A DNA stretch of 64,000 nt from Thermohalobaculum sp039513195 (GTDB lineage Bacteria; Pseudomonadota; Alphaproteobacteria; Rhodobacterales; Rhodobacteraceae). Each line of letters opens with the position of its first letter. Positions within the stretch are counted from its first letter, which is position 1. The stretch is taken from contig JBCCRM010000011.1 of NCBI GenBank assembly GCA_039513195.1, positions 77,883 to 141,882 of the forward strand. The letters are read 5' to 3'. The notes below the pieces were generated by a model, which worked only from the letters and a program-made list of their open reading frames with translations, ran no database searches and was not told the DNA's origin. Shown piece after piece: positions 16,732 through 24,934 of this stretch. A program made the position numbers and the translations under genes.

Positions 16732-17856
16732 ATGAAGATCGACCGGCTCACGCTTCACGCCGTGCCCATGGCGGTCGGCATGGATCTCACTCGCTATGTG
16801 GCCGCGCAGCGGATCGACCCACAACTCGAAACACTCGTGGTCCGGCTCGATACCGCTTGCGGACTGACCGGCTGGGGCGAAGTGTGCTCGGCGCCGCCCT
16901 ACTACGCGCCCGCGCTCAGCGCCGGGGCACGGGCCGGCATTCTGCATGTGGCGCCTTTGGTGCTCGATCGCGATCCGCGGCAGGTTCGGGCGATCATCGG
17001 CGATATCGGCGCGGCGCTTCGCGGCCACGGCAATGCCAAAACTGCGCTCGAAACGGCCCTCTGGGATCTGGCTGCGAAGGCTCACGGACTGCCGCTGGTC
17101 GACCTCTGGGGCGGTCGGGTCGCCCGGCGTCTGCCACTTCTCGGCGTGGTCCGTATCCAAAGCCGGGAAGCGATTCTGGCCTCCCTCGCTACCCATCGGG
17201 CCGCGGGCTATAGCCGGTTCCAGGTCAAGCTCGGTGCAGCCGCGCCGGAGGCCGACATCGCCGCCATCCGCATGGTGATGGAGACCCTGGCGCCCCATGA
17301 GCGCGTCTGGTTCGACCCCAATCGCGGTTGGCTGCCCGACGATGCTATGCGCGTGCTTTCCGCCATTCGCGACCTTTCGCCGATGGTCGAGAACCCTTGC
17401 GAGACCTATGAGGACTGCCGCCGGATCGCGCGGCGAACCGGATTGCCCTTCATGCTCGACGAGGCCATTGACGGTCCCCGCCGCTTCATCCAAGCCGCAG
17501 AGGACGGGGTGATGGACGTCGCCACAGTGAAGCTCAGCGGTGTCGGCGGGCTGGAGGCTGCGCGGGCGATCACTGGCCTCGGCGCGCTCTACGGCATTCC
17601 GATGCGGATCGAGGACTATTACGGCACTGGAATACTCCTCGCTTGCGTGACGCATCTCGCCCAGACGCTGCCAGAAAACTTGGTGTTTGGCCTCTATGAC
17701 TATGTCAGCCCAGATGTTCCGCTGGTGAGCAATCCACTGCGACCGGAGAATGGAACGATTGGGCTGCCCGAGGCGCCGGGTTACGGTCTTGGTGTCAAGA
17801 TCGACCAGACCGTTCTCGGCACCGCCACCGATACCCTGCGGTCCGACGGGAGATAG
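16732..17856 (+). CDS. enolase-superfamily (mandelate racemase/muconate lactonising) enzyme
   Basis: 374 residues. The capping domain starts MKIDRLTLHAVPM; GHGNAKTALETALWDLAAKA leads into the TIM barrel. SRFQVKLG corresponds to the lysine-bearing strand, VWFDPNRGW and MVENPC carry the Asp and Glu metal ligands, and MLDEAI the third. The pattern resembles betaine or hydroxyproline-betaine epimerases and cis-3-hydroxyproline dehydratases in this superfamily. In this operon it could epimerise or dehydrate a carnitine- or betaine-like substrate, but that is inference; the superfamily is notoriously hard to assign. It is the last plus-strand gene of the operon and converges with a binding-protein gene. 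Confidence 0.8.
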   Translation: MKIDRLTLHAVPMAVGMDLTRYVAAQRIDPQLETLVVRLDTACGLTGWGEVCSAPPYYAPALSAGARAGILHVAPLVLDRDPRQVRAIIGDIGAALRGHGNAKTALETALWDLAAKAHGLPLVDLWGGRVARRLPLLGVVRIQSREAILASLATHRAAGYSRFQVKLGAAAPEADIAAIRMVMETLAPHERVWFDPNRGWLPDDAMRVLSAIRDLSPMVENPCETYEDCRRIARRTGLPFMLDEAIDGPRRFIQAAEDGVMDVATVKLSGVGGLEAARAITGLGALYGIPMRIEDYYGTGILLACVTHLAQTLPENLVFGLYDYVSPDVPLVSNPLRPENGTIGLPEAPGYGLGVKIDQTVLGTATDTLRSDGR

Positions 17857-17868
17857 GCGGCGACGCGT

Positions 17869-18780
17869 CTACTCCGGCAGAGCGGTTTGCAGGTAGAACA
17901 GCAGAATACTCGGCGAGGCGCGTCCGAAATGCCGCTCGATCAGCCCCACCATCCCATCCGCCTTGTAGATCCGGCTGAGCGCCCGGTCCACGAGCAGCCG
18001 AAAATCCTCGTCGCCGCGGGGTAGTGCCAAGGCATAGGGCTCATACGTAAACGTCTTTTGCGAGACGACGAAATCCGCGCCGTCATTCGCCTTGAGAAAT
18101 CCGAACAAGATCGCTTGGTCGGCGAAATAGGCATCGATAACCCCATCGCGCAGCTCTCGCATCGCGGTTGCGTGATTGTCGTAGGAGCTCAGCGAAACAT
18201 CCGGCACGCCGTCCAGGGGTCCTGTCGTCAGCCAATCGGCTGCGGTGGTGTCGCGTCGGACGCCGAGGCGGGCGCCCCGGAGCGCCTCCGCCACTTCCGT
18301 ATCCGTGACCGCCGGATTGTCGTTGTCGATCAGGACGCTCCGAAGAGACGCCGGTGCATCCTTTCGCGTTGCGACGCTGACGCCGGTGAGAAATGTGGGG
18401 ATCGAGAAGGACACCAATTCCCGCCGCTCAAGCGTCGTCGTCGTCGCGCCGCAAAGCACGTCGATCTCGCCTGCCGCCAACGCGTCGAAGCGCTGCCCGG
18501 TTCCGACCGGGATCATGCGGGCTGTAAAATCTTGAAGCTGGTCCTGGTCCTTGATGGTCCCGGCCAAGAGTTTGCAGAGATCGACCGAGAAGCCCGAGGG
18601 CTCGCCGTTGACAATGGCGGAAAACGGGGGCGCGTCGACCCGAAAGCCGAAGCGGATGATCTTCTCCGCTTTGATCCGATCCAGCACGTCGCCCGCCCAG
18701 GCCGTCGCTGGCATAGCACCCGCGAAGCCGAGCCCGAGGCCCAGGATCGCCATCGAAAACACCGTCCGTCGCATCCACAT
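17869..18780 (-). CDS. periplasmic amino-acid-type substrate-binding protein (SBP family 3)
   Basis: 303 residues with a Sec signal peptide (MWMRRTVFSMAILGLGLGFA ... AWAGD). It has the two-lobed PBP2 fold of polar-amino-acid binding proteins: IIRFGFRVDAPPFSAIVNGE, GFSVDLCKLLAG, AAGEIDVLCGATTTTLERRE and DGVIDAYFADQAILFGFLKA. No permease or ATPase gene accompanies it directly, so it is either an orphan subunit for the ABC system at 20.6-22.2 kb or a sensor-type binding protein. The last residues (SILLFYLQTALPE) are unusually hydrophobic. It is on the same strand as the GST and second binding protein upstream, separated by 214 bases with no gene. Confidence 0.85.
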   Translation of the reverse strand: MWMRRTVFSMAILGLGLGFAGAMPATAWAGDVLDRIKAEKIIRFGFRVDAPPFSAIVNGEPSGFSVDLCKLLAGTIKDQDQLQDFTARMIPVGTGQRFDALAAGEIDVLCGATTTTLERRELVSFSIPTFLTGVSVATRKDAPASLRSVLIDNDNPAVTDTEVAEALRGARLGVRRDTTAADWLTTGPLDGVPDVSLSSYDNHATAMRELRDGVIDAYFADQAILFGFLKANDGADFVVSQKTFTYEPYALALPRGDEDFRLLVDRALSRIYKADGMVGLIERHFGRASPSILLFYLQTALPE

Positions 18781-18994
18781 CGCCGTTCTCCCCGACCGCC
18801 GCGTTGCTCGCCCGCAGGCTGCCCCAAGCCATGCGCACTGTCGAGGGGCGCTTCTGGTTGTATCGGCTGAGATATCGTTGCAGGTGCGTTTGATCGCTCC
18901 GATTCTTCTGGGCCGCTAGAGAATGCACGGGCGACCTTCGGTGGTCTTGGGGCCTGGTCCCCCGGGTAGAGCCGCCACGCGACGCGCTTTGGTG

Positions 18995-19708
18995 CTAGCC
19001 GCTTTGCGTGCCTAAGCAACCGCCGGCAGGCTCAGGCCTCCTGGGGACGGCATCTGCGCTACGCTCCGCCCTTCTTGCGTTGATCCAGGCTTCGATATGG
19101 GGGGTATAGGCGACTTGCTCCGCGCGCACAGATTCGTGAGAGGCCAGCCAGCCTCGATAGGAGAGGACGCCGGCGGGCCAGGCGAGTTGAATGTCGAATT
19201 CGAGCGCCAGGGCATCGATCCAGGCAAAGCTCGCCGGATAGCCGCAATCGCCGAGGCAGAGATGATCGGTCGACATGACCTTGCGCAGCAATAGCGGCTC
19301 CGCCTCGGCAAGGCGCCGGGCGATCAGCCGGGCCGCCTTGCCGACCGCGCCCGGATCCGGCCATGGCGCGCGCATCAGCGGGAAGAGGAGGCGCACTGCC
19401 GGTTCCAACCGCGTATCATGGAAGCGGGAGCGTTCGCGGATCCGTGCGCGCCTCTCGATATCCGGCGCCATCATCGGGGGCTCGGGGAACCGCTCCTCCA
19501 GATACTCCGCAATCGCCTCGGACTCGGCCAAGACGAAATCGCCATCGGCGATGGCCGGCAGCGTTCCAGCCGGCACCAAGGCCCGAAACTCCTCCGAACC
19601 CGTGCCGCCCGGCGGGCTTACCTCCCGCCAGGGCAAGCCCTTATGGCGCAACAGCACCCTGAGCTTGGAGCAATAGAGGCTCTCCGGTATCGAATAGAGG
19701 GTGAGCAT
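18995..19708 (-). CDS. glutathione S-transferase family protein
   Basis: 237 residues. The N-terminal thioredoxin-like domain runs LTLYSIPESLYCSKLRVLLR with a Cys near the usual catalytic position, then PAGTLPAIADGDFVLAESEA with the cis-Pro and glutathione-binding ESxAI motif. The C-terminal domain is helical. It lies 12 bases after the upstream binding-protein gene and is likely in its operon. Small-molecule glutathione conjugation or dehalogenation is the general role; the substrate is unknown. Confidence 0.85.
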   Translation of the reverse strand: MLTLYSIPESLYCSKLRVLLRHKGLPWREVSPPGGTGSEEFRALVPAGTLPAIADGDFVLAESEAIAEYLEERFPEPPMMAPDIERRARIRERSRFHDTRLEPAVRLLFPLMRAPWPDPGAVGKAARLIARRLAEAEPLLLRKVMSTDHLCLGDCGYPASFAWIDALALEFDIQLAWPAGVLSYRGWLASHESVRAEQVAYTPHIEAWINARRAERSADAVPRRPEPAGGCLGTQSG

Positions 19709-19720
19709 CGGGCGCGCCGG

Positions 19721-20500
19721 TCAGTTCGACAGCTTCCACTTTTTCGCCAACCGGTCGAAGAAGCCCCGTTCCTTCCGCAGCTCGATCCAGGTGTTCACAT
19801 AGTTGATCCAGACCTGGTCGTCCTGCGGCAGCAGCATTGCGATCGGTGTGCGTGCTTTGGGTTGCTTCACCGGAACGATCATCATCTCGGGATACTGTTC
19901 GACCAGTTTGAACGCCTCGACATTCGAGGTGATGTGGGCATCCGCGCGGCCGGCCAGCACCTCCTGAAAATCGCGAGCTGGCGCCTCTACGATCTTATGG
20001 GTCGCCTCGGGGAAGAAGTTCTTGACCTGCTGTTCCTGCGTGGTGCCGAGCGTCGCGGCCACCGTGACATCGGGTTTGTTCAGATCTGCCCAGGTTTTGA
20101 ATTTGCCCTCGTTCTTCGCGAGCATCAGGGGCACGGTGGCCAGGGAGAAATAGCTCTCGGAATAGCCGGCCACTTTGGCGCGTTTCGGCGCGACCGAGGC
20201 GGAGCCGGTGATGTGGTACTTTCCTGCGACCACGCCATTGACCAGGGTCTTCCAATCCGTCGGTACGAACTCGATCTCGACACCCAGATCCTTCGCCAGG
20301 GCGGCCATCACGTCGATATCATAACCCGTATAGCTGTTGGTCGCTGGGTCCCGCATGGTCATCGGGTTCCAATCGCCTGTCGTGCCGACCTTTAGCACGC
20401 CGCCATTCAGGATATCTTGCAGCGCCGAGGCGGCCTTTGCCGGCATCGCCGCGAGCGCGGTCAGCACCAAGGCTGCGGCGATGGCATTGAGAAGTCGCAT
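19721..20500 (-). CDS. periplasmic amino-acid-type substrate-binding protein of an ABC transporter
   Basis: 259 residues with a clear signal peptide (MRLLNAIAAALVLTALAAMP, cleavage after AKA). PBP2 motifs: LKVGTTGDWNPMTMRDPATN, YTGYDIDVMAALAKDLGVEI, YHITGSASVAPKRAK. The style resembles binding proteins for cyclohexadienyl- or glutamine-type ligands. GGGAGA precedes the ATG by five bases. It diverges from the ABC ATPase gene at 20645 and should be the main binding component of that transporter. Confidence 0.88.
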   Translation of the reverse strand: MRLLNAIAAALVLTALAAMPAKAASALQDILNGGVLKVGTTGDWNPMTMRDPATNSYTGYDIDVMAALAKDLGVEIEFVPTDWKTLVNGVVAGKYHITGSASVAPKRAKVAGYSESYFSLATVPLMLAKNEGKFKTWADLNKPDVTVAATLGTTQEQQVKNFFPEATHKIVEAPARDFQEVLAGRADAHITSNVEAFKLVEQYPEMMIVPVKQPKARTPIAMLLPQDDQVWINYVNTWIELRKERGFFDRLAKKWKLSN

Positions 20501-20644
20501 GGCAGTCTCCCTGTTTTCATTCAGAACTCACAGTCGCGGCTGACTGGCCGGGACGCAAGCCTCGGCTGCCGCTGCGGCGCTTGTGCTGCGCAGCATCGCC
20601 GTGCTTCTCTGATTACCGGGGCTTGGGCGAGGGCGGAGAAGCCG

Positions 20645-21382
20645 GTGGCGGGGCAGGCGATCATCGAGATGGCGGGCGTGTCGAAACGGTTCGGCAGTTT
20701 TCAGGCGCTGCGCGATGTCGATCTGACGCTTGAGGCCGGCGAGAAGCTGGTGGTCTGCGGCCCTTCCGGCTCTGGCAAATCGACGCTGATCCGCTGCCTT
20801 AACCGGTTGGAGGCGCACGACGCCGGGATGATCACCGTGGACGGCACCGTGCTGGACGACCGCACAGCCGACACGATCCGCCGCGAGGTCGGGATGGTGT
20901 TCCAGCAATTCAACCTGTTCCCACATCTGACAGTATTGCAGAACCTGACGCTCGGCCCGATGCGAGCCCGCAAGCTCTCCAAGGCCGAGGCGGAGACCCG
21001 CGCCCGGACGTATCTGGAGCGGGTGCGCATTCCGGAGCAGGCCGAAAAGTACCCGGCCCAGCTCTCTGGCGGGCAGCAGCAGCGGGTGGCGATTGCGCGC
21101 TCGCTCTGCATGGAGCCGCGGATCATGCTGTTCGATGAGCCGACCTCGGCGCTCGACCCGGAGATGATCAAGGAGGTGCTGGAGGTGATGGCGGAACTCG
21201 CGGGGTCCGGCATGACGATGATCGTCGTGACCCATGAGATGGGCTTTGCCCGGCGGGTCGCCGACCGGATGGTGTTCATGGACAAGGGCGAGATCGTCGA
21301 GACCGCGGCGCCGGAGACCTTCTTTACCGCGCCGGCCTCCGCCCGCTGCCAGCGGTTTCTGGAGCAGATCCTTGGGCATTGA
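20645..21382 (+). CDS. polar amino acid ABC transporter ATP-binding protein
   Basis: About 245 residues if the GTG at 20645 is used (GGAGAA four bases before it); ATG at 20669 is the alternative. All ABC motifs are present: Walker A GPSGSGKSTL, Q-loop FQQFNLFPHLT, signature LSGGQQQR, Walker B IMLFDEPTSALDP and the switch His in VTHEMGFARR. It closely follows the GlnQ/HisP family. Permease gene downstream, binding protein divergent upstream: a classic polar-amino-acid importer layout, but with a single permease gene. Confidence 0.93.
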   Translation: MAGQAIIEMAGVSKRFGSFQALRDVDLTLEAGEKLVVCGPSGSGKSTLIRCLNRLEAHDAGMITVDGTVLDDRTADTIRREVGMVFQQFNLFPHLTVLQNLTLGPMRARKLSKAEAETRARTYLERVRIPEQAEKYPAQLSGGQQQRVAIARSLCMEPRIMLFDEPTSALDPEMIKEVLEVMAELAGSGMTMIVVTHEMGFARRVADRMVFMDKGEIVETAAPETFFTAPASARCQRFLEQILGH

Positions 21383-21416
21383 GAGGTGCTCCGGGGCCCG
21401 TGGAGAGCCGCCGACC

Positions 21417-22214
21417 ATGGCACACCCTCTCCCAAACCCTCCCCCATTCAGGGGGAGGGCTTTTCGCGCCCGGGCGATCCGCTGGGCGACCACCCTCGGT
21501 GGCGTCTGCGCGCTTTCCGGCTGCTCTGGAAATTGGGGCTGGTATGTCGTCGATCCGCGTACGGCGCAGGGGCAAACCAATCTGCAATTCTTGATTGGCG
21601 GGCTTTGGGACACGGTGCTGCTGAGCCTGACCGCCATCCTGATCTCGATCACCGTCGGGCTTCTCGTGGCGTTGCCGGGCCTCTCGACCAATCCGTGGCT
21701 GCGGGCCGTGAACAGGGTCTATGTGGAGGCCGTGCGGGCCGTCCCTCTGCTGGTGCTGATCCTTTGGGTCTATTACGGCTTGCCGGTGGTAGCCGATATC
21801 TCGATCGGCGTCTTTTGGGCGGGCGTGATCGCGCTCGCGCTCAGCGATAGTGCCTTCCAGGCAGAGATCTTCCGGGCCGGCATCCAATCGGTCGCCAAGG
21901 GGCAGGTGGAAGCTGCGCGCTCCATCTCGCTCAGCTATGTCGACACCATGCGCTATGTGATCTTGCCCCAGGCGATCCGACGCATTCTGCCCGCCCTCGG
22001 CAACCAATTCGTCTTCGTGCTGAAGATGTCGTCTCTGGTATCGGTCATCGGCATGCAGGAGCTTACCCGTCGCGCCAACGAACTGGTGGTGACGGAGTAC
22101 CGGCCGCTGGAGATCTATACGGTGCTGGTGCTGGAATATCTGGCGCTGATCCTCCTCGTCTCCTGGGGCGTGCGCCGGGTCGAGCGGCAGATGCGCGCCG
22201 ATGAGCGGCAATAG
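21417..22214 (+). CDS. polar amino acid ABC transporter permease, N-terminus disturbed
   Basis: The core from about 21585 onward is a normal HisM/GlnP-type permease: LWDTVLLSLTAILISITVGL, the EAA loop EAARSISLSYVDTMRYVILP, and three or four further membrane helices. The beginning is odd. From ATG 21417 the first 25 codons translate a palindromic repeat (MAHPLPNPPPFRGRAF), and the expected basic, hydrophobic N-terminus (HPRWRLRAFRLLWKLGL) is instead readable in another frame just before WYVVDPRTAQGQTN. So the gene probably has a frameshift or small deletion near 21540, or it starts at an internal codon. Transport may be impaired or the sequence may contain an error. Confidence 0.75.
   Translation: MAHPLPNPPPFRGRAFRARAIRWATTLGGVCALSGCSGNWGWYVVDPRTAQGQTNLQFLIGGLWDTVLLSLTAILISITVGLLVALPGLSTNPWLRAVNRVYVEAVRAVPLLVLILWVYYGLPVVADISIGVFWAGVIALALSDSAFQAEIFRAGIQSVAKGQVEAARSISLSYVDTMRYVILPQAIRRILPALGNQFVFVLKMSSLVSVIGMQELTRRANELVVTEYRPLEIYTVLVLEYLALILLVSWGVRRVERQMRADERQ
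21426..21460. repeat. palindromic CCCTCCCCC/GGGGGAGGG element
   Basis: The sequence CCCTCCCCCATTCAGGGGGAGGG forms a nine-base perfect hairpin with loop ATTCA, preceded by ACCCTCTCCCAAA. Elements of this wording are widespread intergenic repeats in GC-rich proteobacteria. Here it lies at the start of the permease reading frame, suggesting the true coding start is downstream or that the repeat landed in the leader. Confidence 0.65.
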
Positions 22215-22223
22215 GGAGCGAGC

Positions 22224-22802
22224 ATGAGCGCCTGGATCCGGATGATCGCCGATGCGGAGGCCGATGCCGATCTGCAGGACGCGCTCGCGGGGGCACGCAC
22301 GCCCCACGGCACCGTGGACAATGTCCTGCGCGTGCACTCGCTCCGGCCCAACACGATGCGGGGGCATATGACGCTCTATCGGGCGGCGCTGCATGATCCT
22401 GGCAATACCTTGCCGATGTGGTTGCAGGAGGTGGTGGCCTCCTATGTCTCGATCCTCAACGATTGCACCTATTCGCTGGCGAACCATTGGGCCAATGCGC
22501 GGCACCTTATGGCGGACGAGGCGCGCGCCGATGCGGTGGAGGCTGCACTTCGGGCGCGGACGCCAGAGGCGGTCTTTGCGGGGCGGGAGTTGGCGCTCCT
22601 CCGCTATGCCGAGAAGCTGACGCTAACCCCCAGCACGATGGAGGAGGCGGATATCGCTGGGCTCCGAGCCGTGGGGCTCGACGATGGCGAGATCCTGGAG
22701 GCCAATCAAATCGTCTGCTACTTCAACTATGTGAACCGGAGCATCAATGGGCTCGGCGTGACGACCGAGGGCGATGTGGTCGGGTATTACACGAGCGAGT
22801 AG
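22224..22802 (+). CDS. carboxymuconolactone decarboxylase / AhpD-like protein
   Basis: 192 residues, peroxidase-related CMD family. LRPNTMRGHMTLYRAAL and QEVVASYVSILNDCTYSLAN match the AhpD-fold helix pair. AhpD uses a CxxC pair; here the second Cys is replaced by Ser (CTYS), followed by the usual His (NHW), so a thiol-disulfide role would be altered. GGGAG precedes the ATG. It follows the permease by nine bases and precedes the oxygenase gene by eleven, so all are in one operon. Confidence 0.82.
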   Translation: MSAWIRMIADAEADADLQDALAGARTPHGTVDNVLRVHSLRPNTMRGHMTLYRAALHDPGNTLPMWLQEVVASYVSILNDCTYSLANHWANARHLMADEARADAVEAALRARTPEAVFAGRELALLRYAEKLTLTPSTMEEADIAGLRAVGLDDGEILEANQIVCYFNYVNRSINGLGVTTEGDVVGYYTSE

Positions 22803-22813
22803 GGGGAATGGCC

Positions 22814-23779
22814 ATGGCCTATGCTGAGGCGAAACGGGTGGATGCAGGGGCGATCCCGGTGATCGACATCGCCCCCCTGCGTCAAGGGTCCGACCCGTCC
22901 GGGGTGGCAGCGGCGCTGTATGCCGCGAGCCAGGGGCTGGGGTTCCTCTATGTGTCTGGCCACGGCATCCCCGACGCTGTGATCGAAACGGCCCGCGAGA
23001 CGGCCTATCGCTTCTTCCGTAGCCCCGAGGCGGAGAAAGAGGCCGTCCGCGTCTCCGGCAGCCATCGCGGCTGGATCGGGCAAGGCGGGGCGAAGATGCA
23101 GGACGGCGCGAAGCCCGATCTGAAGGAGAGCTTTATCTGGGGCTATCAGGATGCCGAAGGGCAAACGCCGCAGGACCATCCGCTGCGCGGGCCGAATCGC
23201 TGGCCGGCGTTTCTGCCCGATCTCGCGCCCGCCGCGATGGCCTATTTCGAGCGTGCCCATGGCGTGGCCCACCACCTGATGCGGGGGTTCGCCCTGGGGC
23301 TCGGCCTTGCGCCAGAGTTCTTCCTGCGCACGGCATCGCGGCCGCTGTCGCGCGCGTCGTTTGTCTACTACCCCGTGCAGGATGCAGCCGCGGGCGCGGA
23401 TCAGTTCGGCGTCGGCCCACATACGGATTTCGGGGTTCTGACGGTGCTGTGCCAGGACCAGGTCGGCGGGCTGCAGGTGCAGACGGCCCAGGGCGAATGG
23501 ATCCATGCGCCACCGATCGCCGGGACGCTGATCGTCAATGTCGCCGATCTGCTGGCTCGCTGGACCGATGGGGCCTTCAAATCGACGCCGCACCGGGTGG
23601 TGAACGCCTCCGGCCGCGAGAGGTTGTCGCTGGTGCTGGCCTTCGACCCGAACCCAGAGACAGTGATCGACTCCCGAGAGGTCTTCGGTCCGGGGCATGA
23701 ACCATTCCATGAATCAATTACTTGTGGCGACTACCTAATATGGCGCTTTGGCAAGGCCTTTGCCTATCGCAAGGGCTGA
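22814..23779 (+). CDS. 2-oxoglutarate/Fe(II)-dependent oxygenase, isopenicillin-N-synthase-like
   Basis: 321 residues. IPVIDIAPL and LGFLYVSGHGIPD are the N-terminal DIOX_N signature. The Fe(II) triad is visible as His203-x-Asp205 (GPHTDFGVLT) and His260 (STPHRVVN), with the 2-oxoglutarate-binding Arg270-x-Ser272 (RERLSLVLAF). GGGGG lies seven bases before the ATG at 22814; ATG 22808 would add two residues but sits too close. The family hydroxylates, desaturates or cleaves small molecules. Substrate unknown; probably the compound imported by the ABC system upstream. Confidence 0.9.
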   Translation: MAYAEAKRVDAGAIPVIDIAPLRQGSDPSGVAAALYAASQGLGFLYVSGHGIPDAVIETARETAYRFFRSPEAEKEAVRVSGSHRGWIGQGGAKMQDGAKPDLKESFIWGYQDAEGQTPQDHPLRGPNRWPAFLPDLAPAAMAYFERAHGVAHHLMRGFALGLGLAPEFFLRTASRPLSRASFVYYPVQDAAAGADQFGVGPHTDFGVLTVLCQDQVGGLQVQTAQGEWIHAPPIAGTLIVNVADLLARWTDGAFKSTPHRVVNASGRERLSLVLAFDPNPETVIDSREVFGPGHEPFHESITCGDYLIWRFGKAFAYRKG

Positions 23780-24845
23780 CCCGGTCTTGCAGGGCCTCGC
23801 CGAGGGTGTGCGCAACCTGCTGAGCCGTTGCGCCGAGATCCAGCCGGGGCAGCGGCTGTTGGTTCTGCGGGAGGACCCGGCCCTTGGCTGGTACGACCGC
23901 GCAGCGCCGGAGGCCGTAGCGGCAGAGGCGCGGGCCATGGGCGCCACTGCCACGGTTCAGGTGGTCGGCGCGCCGACCAATGCCGAGCCAGCCGAGATCG
24001 CGGCGTCCATAGCCGCCCATGATGCGGTGATTTTCTTCGCGCGGATCGGCGATCAGGACCGGTTCGAGGACCGCTATCCCGGCAAGACCGTAGCGATGAG
24101 CTATGCCCGGCGGGCCGGGGACCTGGCGTCTGTCTTCGGTCGAACCGATCACCGGGCAATGGCGGCGCTGAAATCGGCAGTCAACGCGGTGCTGCGAGGC
24201 GCTGGGCGGATCGAGGTTACCTGTCCATTGGGCACCCGCGTCTCTGGCCCCGGCGGATTGCCGGAAGCAGGCGAGGTCGCGGTGAGGCGTTTCCCCCTCG
24301 GCGTGCCGCAACCCGTGCCCGCAGAAGGGTTCTCCGGCCAAGTGGCGCTGGCCCGGTATCTGACACCGACCGGGTCCCGTGTCTACGACCCCGCTTGGGT
24401 CCCCATCGCCGAACCAGTGATGGCGCAGATCGAGGGTGGCCGGATCGCCGGCCTCGACGGTCCCGCGGCGGAGACGGCGCGTATCCATGCGCATTACCAA
24501 AGGGTCGCAGCGACGTTCGGTATCGAGGCCCTGGCTGTGCATTCCTGGCATGCGGGCTTCCACCCGGGCTGTACTGACGCGCGCCCGGCGGCGGAGGACC
24601 CGGACCGTTGGGCCAACACGGTCTTCAATTCGCCCAGGATGCTGCATTTCCACACCTGCGGCGCCTATGCGCCGGGCGAGATCTGCTGGATGGTCCTGGA
24701 TGCCACGGTGATGGTGGATCGCACTCCGCTGTGGCGAGATGGGGTGCTCTGCCCGGAGAACTTCGCGCCGTTGCGCGACTGCCTCAGGCGTTGGCCAGAG
24801 CTACCAGCCCTCTTCTCGACCCAGCTCGCCCCGGTTGGCATCTAA
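23748..24845 (+). CDS. aminopeptidase-like protein (M29-type fold), function unknown
   Basis: About 365 residues if the TTG at 23748 is used, which overlaps the oxygenase gene by 32 bases; TTG 23787 or GTG 23808 are alternatives and none has a strong ribosome site. The N-terminus (VRNLLSRCAEIQPGQRLLVL) is the opening pattern of thermophilic M29 aminopeptidases, and NSPRMLHFHTCGAYAPGEIC near the end resembles their closing metal-binding segment. The full M29 metal-ligand set is not obvious to me, so catalysis is uncertain. It ends an operon with importer, CMD and oxygenase genes. Confidence 0.65.
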   Translation: MARPLPIARADPVLQGLAEGVRNLLSRCAEIQPGQRLLVLREDPALGWYDRAAPEAVAAEARAMGATATVQVVGAPTNAEPAEIAASIAAHDAVIFFARIGDQDRFEDRYPGKTVAMSYARRAGDLASVFGRTDHRAMAALKSAVNAVLRGAGRIEVTCPLGTRVSGPGGLPEAGEVAVRRFPLGVPQPVPAEGFSGQVALARYLTPTGSRVYDPAWVPIAEPVMAQIEGGRIAGLDGPAAETARIHAHYQRVAATFGIEALAVHSWHAGFHPGCTDARPAAEDPDRWANTVFNSPRMLHFHTCGAYAPGEICWMVLDATVMVDRTPLWRDGVLCPENFAPLRDCLRRWPELPALFSTQLAPVGI

Positions 24846-24934
24846 GCCTTCCTGTAACGTCCGTCACTTGCTGGCACGCGGCGCCCATCTTACGCTACGG
24901 CCCGCTCGAACACCGGTCAGGGGAATTGGCGACG

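Noticed and set aside
24608..24934. Longer N-terminus of the patatin-membrane protein
   Set aside because: The frame stays open upstream but runs through the preceding peptidase-like gene in another frame; the ATG at 24935 begins the hydrophobic region and has a ribosome site.
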